From positions 1 through 64,000 of the forward strand of contig NZ_LMEP01000010.1 of the NCBI RefSeq assembly GCF_001426405.1: a stretch of DNA of 64,000 nucleotides, read 5' to 3'. The DNA is from Streptomyces sp. Root1304 (GTDB lineage Bacteria > Actinomycetota > Actinomycetes > Streptomycetales > Streptomycetaceae). Under the pieces are notes generated by a model. It made no database searches, had not been told where the DNA came from, and saw only the letters and a list, made by a program, of their open reading frames with translations. This document shows, piece after piece, positions 59,251 through 64,000 of this stretch (position 1 is its first letter; each line of letters begins with the position of its first letter). Position numbers and translations under genes: made by a program.

Positions 59251-59829
59251 TCAGGCCGCGAGGCCCAGGGCCTGGCGGACCACGATCGCGTTGAGCCGCA
59301 CGGCGAAGGGCACCACGTCCGTCAGGTCGAGGCCGACGGCCTCGGCCTTCGGCAGCTCGACGGTCACGTCGACGCAGAAGGCCAGCGCGTACATGTGCTC
59401 ACCCGTCTCCTCGTCCTGCAGGGCGAAGAACAGGTCCCGGTAGAAACGGGTCCGCTCCCCCGACTCCTCGTAGAAGGAGAGGCCGGGCTGCCCCTCCTGC
59501 GCGGCGAGGCCCGTGAACGCCCCGACGAGCTCCCGCTCGACGGTGGACCAGAAGCCGGCCTCCGCGCACTCCGGCGGAAGCGCCTGCCGGACGGCCTCCT
59601 TCAGCGAGAGCACCATGACGAGGACCGGGGCGTACTCCTGGAGCCCCCAGCCCCGCACCATCTTCACCACGGTGCTGTCCGGGACGGCCGCGGCGGCCTC
59701 CCGGATCGCGTCGAAGTCGAAGTTCACGGTCGCCGGGGCGATGGCGTCCTGAAAGACCCGGTCGATGGACCGGGCCTGGTCGAGGTGGTCCGGTGCGACC
59801 TCGACGACGGTCCTGAAACTGGCGGCCAA
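59251..59829 (-). CDS. Cyt delta-endotoxin-like (cytolytic) protein
   Basis: This 192-residue protein resembles the Cyt1/Cyt2 cytolytic toxins of Bacillus thuringiensis and related fungal volvatoxin-like proteins. By-eye matches include VFQDAIAP (FQNALVP in Cyt1A) and, more clearly, FYRDLFFALQDEETGEHMYA near residue 130, which corresponds to the Cyt block around NVLFAIQNAQTGGVMY. Strand-helix order agrees with the Cyt alpha/beta sandwich. No signal peptide or membrane segment is present. Cyt proteins insert into membranes and form pores (family knowledge). Whether this one is toxic, or a defence or storage protein, is unknown. It converges with the oxidoreductase operon. Confidence 0.72.
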   Translation of the reverse strand: MAASFRTVVEVAPDHLDQARSIDRVFQDAIAPATVNFDFDAIREAAAAVPDSTVVKMVRGWGLQEYAPVLVMVLSLKEAVRQALPPECAEAGFWSTVERELVGAFTGLAAQEGQPGLSFYEESGERTRFYRDLFFALQDEETGEHMYALAFCVDVTVELPKAEAVGLDLTDVVPFAVRLNAIVVRQALGLAA

Positions 59830-59893
59830 AGCTCCTCCTGGGTGATCTCGGTGATCAGGAGGGGTCAGTATGCAGCAGGGCCCGGCCGGACGA

Positions 59894-60736
59894 TCAGGAC
59901 TTCCGGCGCGGCTTCCCGCCGGTACGGCCCTTGCCGGAGCCCCCGGCGGCGCCGCCGGTCTTCCGGGCCGTGGGCCTGCCCGCCGTACGGGCGCCGCTGC
60001 CCGGCTTCCCCGGCCTGGCGGGCTTGCCCGACTTCTGGGCGCCCTTCTGCTCCTTCGGCTGCTTCTGGCCCTTCTGGGCCTCGGCGCGACGGCCCCGGGT
60101 GCTGTTCACCGTGCGGCCGCGCACGATGCCGATGAACTCCTCCACCAGGTCGGGCGCCTCGTCGGCGGCGAGCCAGGAGAGCGCCACCCGCGACTGCGGG
60201 ACCTCGGTGAGCGTGCGGTAGGTGAGGTCCTTGCGGTGGTGCAGCCGGGCGAGCGACTGGGGGAGGGCGAGCAGGCCGACACCGGCGGCGACCAGCTCGA
60301 TCGCGTCGGCGGTCGTCTCCGGGCGCTCGTTCGCCGCACGGCCCGGCGGGCGCTCCCAGCCGAGAGTGTCGTCGAGCGGGTACAGGACCAGCTCGTCGGC
60401 CAGGTCGTCGGCCGACACCTCCTCGACGGCGGCGAACAGATGGTCCTTGGGGACCACGACGACCGTCGTCTCCGTGTAGAGCGGGATCGCGCTGAGGTCG
60501 TCCCGGTCGACGGGCAGCCGGACCAGGCCGACGTCGGCCGTGCCCTCCCGGAGCGCGCCGAAGGCCTCGGCGGGCGTCACGGCGAGGAGCGCCAGCGGCA
60601 CGTCGGGCAGGCGTTCGTTCCAGACCCGCACCCACTTCGAGGGCGTCACACCGGGGACGTACGCCAGCCGGAACGAAGGGGAGCCGGAGGGGGAATCCGT
60701 CCGGGGATCTGAGGGGGAAGCGTCCGAGCCTGTCAC
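59894..60736 (-). CDS. LysR-type substrate-binding domain without HTH, basic tail
   Basis: This 280-residue protein contains only the effector domain of a LysR-type regulator. SFRLAYVPGVTPSKW starts the first lobe. EAFGALREGTADVGLVRLP and LVAAGVGLLALPQSLARL are standard LysR-substrate blocks. The usual N-terminal winged helix is missing. Instead the C-terminal 75 residues are Lys/Arg/Gly/Pro-rich, ending KPRRKS, and probably bind nucleic acid non-specifically or are disordered. The GTG start at 60736 has little upstream signal. It diverges from the DUF5997 gene. Confidence 0.85.
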   Translation of the reverse strand: MTGSDASPSDPRTDSPSGSPSFRLAYVPGVTPSKWVRVWNERLPDVPLALLAVTPAEAFGALREGTADVGLVRLPVDRDDLSAIPLYTETTVVVVPKDHLFAAVEEVSADDLADELVLYPLDDTLGWERPPGRAANERPETTADAIELVAAGVGLLALPQSLARLHHRKDLTYRTLTEVPQSRVALSWLAADEAPDLVEEFIGIVRGRTVNSTRGRRAEAQKGQKQPKEQKGAQKSGKPARPGKPGSGARTAGRPTARKTGGAAGGSGKGRTGGKPRRKS

Positions 60737-60800
60737 CCGGCCAGGTTACCGGTAGCTGCCGTGGTCGGAGTTCGTCCGCACGCTCGATACCCTTGACCCC

Positions 60801-61202
60801 ATGACGTCGCACCAGAACACCCAGACGATGAAGCCCGCCACCGCGGCGAAGAAGCTGGGTGTGTACCTCGAGGCCACCCCCGCAGAGTTCCAGGAGGGTG
60901 TCGTCTCGCGCACCGAGCTGAACGAGCTCCAGGCGAACCCGCCCGCCTGGCTCCAGGAGCTCCGGCAGAACGGCCCGCACCCCCGCCCGGTGGTCGCGCA
61001 GCGGCTGGGCATCTCCATCGCCGGTCTGGCGCGCGGCGGCATCACCGAGCCGCTGACCACCGAGCAGATCGACGAGCTGCGCCAGGAGCTGCCCGAGTGG
61101 CTCCAGAAGGAGCGCGCGACGCAGGCGGAGGTCCGCAAGGAGACCGTCCGCATCAAGGAGCGCGACGCGGAGCGCGCGGCCCGCGGCCCGCGGGACGCCT
61201 GA
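60801..61202 (+). CDS. DUF5997 family protein
   Basis: This 133-residue actinobacterial protein matches the DUF5997 family. TAAKKLGVYLEATPAEFQ (about 14-31), WLQELRQNGPHPRPVVA and LGISIAGLARGGI (about 70-83) are family features. The C-terminal third is a charged helix. Function is unknown. It diverges from the LysR-like gene across 64 bases and is followed by a hairpin. Confidence 0.85.
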   Translation: MTSHQNTQTMKPATAAKKLGVYLEATPAEFQEGVVSRTELNELQANPPAWLQELRQNGPHPRPVVAQRLGISIAGLARGGITEPLTTEQIDELRQELPEWLQKERATQAEVRKETVRIKERDAERAARGPRDA

Positions 61203-61214
61203 CCGCCACGTCCC

Positions 61215-61251
61215 GGGACCGGGCGGCCCGCCGGGCCGTGACCGGTCCCGA
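61215..61251 (+). terminator. Hairpin terminator after DUF5997
   Basis: CGGGACCGG (61215-61223) pairs with CCGGTCCCG (61243-61251), and an inner 6-bp stem (61225-61230 with 61234-61239) extends it. It starts 12 bases after the stop. Confidence 0.6.
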
Positions 61252-61300
61252 CCCGTTCTGACCGGTGTGGCGTGCGGGCGGGTGCGGGAGTCATTCCTCC

Positions 61301-62242
61301 ATGAGTGACACCAGCACCGCGCCCGAGCCGCCGGTCGTCGTCGGCGTGGACGGGTCCGAGCACAGCCTCCGCGCCCTCGCATGGGCCCTGAGCTCCGCCG
61401 AGCACCTGGGTTCCCCCCTGGTCGTGGCCCATGTCCGTTCAGACGCCCTCCAGCTCGGTGCCGCCCGCATCGCCTCCCTGGGCTCCGCCCCCGAGCTGCC
61501 CGACACGGTGCTGAACGCCGTGCGGACCGTCGTCGAGGAGCGCGGCCACCGCGCTCCCGTGCGGTACGAGTCCCTGGACGGGGCCGTGAACGACGCGCTG
61601 CCCGCGGCGGCGCGCGGAGCCCGGCTGCTGGTGACCGGCTCGCGCGGACACGGCGGTGTCGCGTCCCTGCTCCTCGGCTCGACCAGCCGCACGCTCGCCG
61701 CGACCGCGCCCTGCCCGCTCGTCGTCGTCCCGCACGAGGCGCGGGTGGCCGCCCTGGAGGGCGGGGCGGAGGCGGGCCGGGTGCTGCTCGGTCTGCACGT
61801 GGAGGAGACCTCGGACGAGGTGGTGGACTTCGCCTTCGAAGCGGCGCACCACCGGGGCGTGCCGCTGGAGGCCGTGACCGCCTTCCGGGTCCCGCCGCAG
61901 CCGGGCGCGCTCGTCGTCGCCCCCTCCCCCGCCCTCCAGGTACCGCCCCCGCCGTCCTTCGCGGACGACACGGAGGAGCTCGTGCGGGAGGCGGAGCGCG
62001 AGCAGTCCGAACGGCTGCGTCCGTTCGTCGAGCGCTGGCCGGGGGTCGGTCTCACCCCGGTGGTGGTCCCCGGCGACGCGGCACGCCGCCTGGTGGAGGG
62101 CTCGCGCGACGCGTCCCTCCTGGTCGTGGGCCGCCACCACCGCCACCGCCTGGGCTCCCTGCTGATCGGCTCGGTGGCCCACTCGGTCCTCCACGACGCC
62201 CACTGCCCGGTCGCGGTGGTGCCACCGTCACCGGGGAGCTGA
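61301..62242 (+). CDS. Universal stress protein with two UspA domains
   Basis: From ATG 61301 this is a 313-residue tandem UspA protein. Each domain opens with a VVGVDGS-like strand (clear in the first). The nucleotide-binding loops read TGSRGHGGVASLLLGSTS (about 122-140) and VVGRHHRHRLGSLLIGSVA (about 278-297), matching GxxGxGxxxxxxxGS of ATP-binding Usp proteins. Each domain ends with CPLVVVP or CPVAVVP. It probably acts in the cytoplasm under stress or dormancy. Confidence 0.93.
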   Translation: MSDTSTAPEPPVVVGVDGSEHSLRALAWALSSAEHLGSPLVVAHVRSDALQLGAARIASLGSAPELPDTVLNAVRTVVEERGHRAPVRYESLDGAVNDALPAAARGARLLVTGSRGHGGVASLLLGSTSRTLAATAPCPLVVVPHEARVAALEGGAEAGRVLLGLHVEETSDEVVDFAFEAAHHRGVPLEAVTAFRVPPQPGALVVAPSPALQVPPPPSFADDTEELVREAEREQSERLRPFVERWPGVGLTPVVVPGDAARRLVEGSRDASLLVVGRHHRHRLGSLLIGSVAHSVLHDAHCPVAVVPPSPGS

Positions 62243-62337
62243 GGAAGGGGATGTCCCTGCCCGACGCGCCGTTCCACCGGTACGTCCTGGGCGGGATGCC
62301 CGGCTGAACCGCCCCGGCGGCCGGTCACGCTCCGCGG

Positions 62338-63000
62338 TCAGCCCGCCGGCGTGCGGGCCAGGCGGAAGCCCACGTCGTCCAGGGTGAGGGTGGGGTGGCT
62401 GCGGCGGCGGACCGAGGCGCGGCAGCTCCAGTGGGGGTCGAACCAGCCGCCACCGCGCAGGACCCGGTACGAACCGTAGACCTCGGCGTCGTACACGTCC
62501 CAGCACCATTCCCAGACGTTGCCCAGCATGTCGTGGAGGCCCCAGGCGTTGGGGCGCAGTCCTGCCACCTCGTGGAGGCGTTCGCCGGAGTTGCCGCGGT
62601 GCCAGGCGATCTCGTCGAGCGGGCCGTAGCGGGGCTCGGTGGTGCCGGCGCGGCAGGCGTGCTCCCATTCCGCCTCGGTCGGCAGGCGGTATCCGTCGGC
62701 GGTCCGGTCCCAGACGGGTCCGTGCTCGCCGTCGTCGGAGCCGGTGCCGCCCCCGTAGGCGGGCCGGAGTCCCTCCCGGGCCGACAGGGCGTCGCAGAAT
62801 CGGACCGCGTCCTGCCAGGACACCCCTTCCACCGGCAGCCGGCCGCCGCGCGCGCTGCCGGGGCGGTCGCCGGTGACCCTCTCGTACAGCTCCTGGGTGA
62901 CCGGGACCGCGCTCAGGGCGTACGGGTCGAGGTCGACCGTCCAGCTCCGTTCCGTGCGCCGGTCCGACAGTGCGACCCGTCCCCCGGGCACCTCGATCAT
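62338..63000 (-). CDS. SUMF1/FGE-like (sulfatase-modifying factor fold) protein
   Basis: From ATG 63000 (GGAGG five bases upstream) this is a 220-residue protein with the formylglycine-generating-enzyme fold. YRLPTEAEWEHACRAG (about 110), GNVWEWCWD (about 165) and VLRGGGWFD near the end are diagnostic. True FGE needs two cysteines near the C-terminus. Here the aligned region keeps only one (HWSCRASVRR), so formylglycine synthesis is unlikely. A related role, for example as a binding or EgtB-like domain, is open. Confidence 0.87.
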   Translation of the reverse strand: MIEVPGGRVALSDRRTERSWTVDLDPYALSAVPVTQELYERVTGDRPGSARGGRLPVEGVSWQDAVRFCDALSAREGLRPAYGGGTGSDDGEHGPVWDRTADGYRLPTEAEWEHACRAGTTEPRYGPLDEIAWHRGNSGERLHEVAGLRPNAWGLHDMLGNVWEWCWDVYDAEVYGSYRVLRGGGWFDPHWSCRASVRRRSHPTLTLDDVGFRLARTPAG

Positions 63001-63141
63001 GACGTCCTCCCCCTGTGTCCTCATGCGTGCATCGTCGCAGCACACGGGCCCGTCACGCCGTGTCACCGAGCGCTCTGCGGCGAGCGTGGCTAGCGTGGCC
63101 CACAGGAACACGTCATCGAATCGGAAGTGGGAGTCACCGTC

Positions 63142-63942
63142 ATGGCCGCACGACCTGAAGGCACGCCGGTCTGGACCGACGCGATGTTCACCGACGTCGA
63201 GGGCGCCAAGACGTTCTACGGCGACGTGCTCGGCTGGACCTTCGGCGAGTCCTCGTCGGAATTCGGCAACTACACGCAGGCGTACAAGAACGGCAAGGCG
63301 GTCGCGGCCGTCGTGCCCCCGATGCCGGGCCAGGACGGGGAACCCCAGTCGGCCTGGTGTCTGTACTTCGCCTCCCCGGACGTCGCCGCGACGGCGGAGA
63401 AGATCCGCGGCGCGGGCGGCACGGTGCTGATGGAGCCGATGCAGGTCGGCGACTTCGGCTCGATGTGCATCGCCCAGGACCCGTCGGGCGTGACGTTCGG
63501 CGTCTGGCAGGCGGGACAGCACGAGGGCTTCGAGCTGGAGGGCGAGACCGGCTCGTACGTCTGGGCCGAGGTCTTCACCCGGGAGCCCGCGAAGGCGGAC
63601 ACGTTCTTCACCGAGGTCTTCGGCTACAGCTCGAAGAAGATCAAGGACGAGCACATGGACTACCGGGTCTTCGACTTCGGTGGCCCGCAGCCGGTGCTCG
63701 GCCGGATGGTGATGTCGGCGGAGGACTTCCCGGCGGAGGTCCCCTCGTACATCCAGCTGTACTTCGGCGTCGACAACTGCGACAAGGCCGTCGAGGCGGC
63801 CGAACGGCTCGGCGGGCGGAAGGTGTTCGGGCCGATGGACAGCCCGTTCGGCCGGTTCGCGGCGATCCTGGACCCGCAGGGTGCCGCCTTCGCGGTGATC
63901 GACATGAAGACCACCGTCGGGGACATGCCCGAGATGGAGTGA
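63142..63942 (+). CDS. VOC family protein, two domains
   Basis: From ATG 63142 (GGGAG at 63129-63133) this is a 266-residue double vicinal-oxygen-chelate protein. Module one opens WTDAMFTDVEGAKTFYGDVLGW (about 10-31) and module two SYVWAEVFTREPAKADTFFTEVFGY. It belongs to the same broad group as the VOC protein at 46703-47518 but has clearly different sequence. Function is unknown: glyoxalase-like, bleomycin-resistance-like or regulatory roles are all possible. Confidence 0.9.
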   Translation: MAARPEGTPVWTDAMFTDVEGAKTFYGDVLGWTFGESSSEFGNYTQAYKNGKAVAAVVPPMPGQDGEPQSAWCLYFASPDVAATAEKIRGAGGTVLMEPMQVGDFGSMCIAQDPSGVTFGVWQAGQHEGFELEGETGSYVWAEVFTREPAKADTFFTEVFGYSSKKIKDEHMDYRVFDFGGPQPVLGRMVMSAEDFPAEVPSYIQLYFGVDNCDKAVEAAERLGGRKVFGPMDSPFGRFAAILDPQGAAFAVIDMKTTVGDMPEME

Positions 63943-64000
63943 GCGGTACGGGAAGGCCGGTTCCGGTGAAGCGGCTGAAGACCCGCTGACCGGTGCGGAA

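Noticed and set aside
62251..62307. An 18-codon ORF after the universal stress protein with a good GAGGAAGGGG site
   Set aside because: Too short to support from sequence alone. It may be a gene remnant or chance.

Overview
The window looks like chromosomal DNA of a Streptomyces-type actinomycete. GC content is very high, third codon positions are strongly GC-biased, GTG and TTG starts are frequent, and genes overlap as ATGA or GTGA in tight operons. The gene set is typical of that group: an NRPS cluster, MbtH, an Sfp-type PPTase, DUF5997 and a secreted amylase with starch-binding modules. No rRNA, tRNA, CRISPR array, insertion sequence or phage gene was seen. No gene-free stretch exceeds about 250 bases.

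Positions 1-23,900 hold the right-hand part of a nonribosomal peptide cluster that continues off the left edge, all on the + strand. In order: the end of an NRPS (A-T), a type II thioesterase, a TauD/SyrP-like Fe(II)/2-oxoglutarate oxygenase, a free-standing A-T protein with a glutamine-like specificity code, a C-T-C-(A remnant)-T protein, a free-standing HflX-N-like domain, a large A-C-T-C-A-T-TE protein and an MbtH protein. A strong terminator follows. A second transcription unit then carries a precursor operon: both subunits of a B12-dependent glutamate mutase, a protein built like the catalytic core of asparaginyl-tRNA synthetase, a lone FMN glutamate-synthase-type domain and a small unknown protein. 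An MFS exporter and the PPTase follow. I infer a peptide containing 3-methylaspartate, or an amidated or hydroxylated derivative. The assembly line is split and non-collinear and probably needs A domains to act in trans.

Positions 24,000-37,600 are mainly catabolic: a dienelactone-hydrolase-like protein, a secreted SurE-like phosphatase, an MFS/FAD-oxidoreductase pair, and a PaaX-type regulator facing an SDR, amidohydrolase, acyl-CoA ligase and MaoC hydratase operon. A TetR regulator then faces a YtcJ-like amidohydrolase, and a LacI regulator follows. The same 15-bp dyad lies upstream of the FAD oxidoreductase and in the TetR/amidohydrolase gap, suggesting a small regulon. LacI diverges from a complete five-gene oligopeptide-type ABC importer (37,703-42,972) across two operator-like palindromes.

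Positions 43,000-64,000 are accessory and housekeeping genes arranged as regulator/target pairs with readable operators: MerR with a fused double alpha/beta hydrolase, MarR with an MFS exporter, and TetR with a DUF1304 membrane protein. Also present are a secreted alpha-amylase, a secreted subtilase with a P domain, an AurF-type diiron oxygenase with a ferredoxin/ferredoxin-reductase fusion, a Cyt delta-endotoxin-like protein, a LysR-type effector domain without an HTH, DUF5997, a double universal stress protein, a SUMF1-like protein and two VOC proteins.
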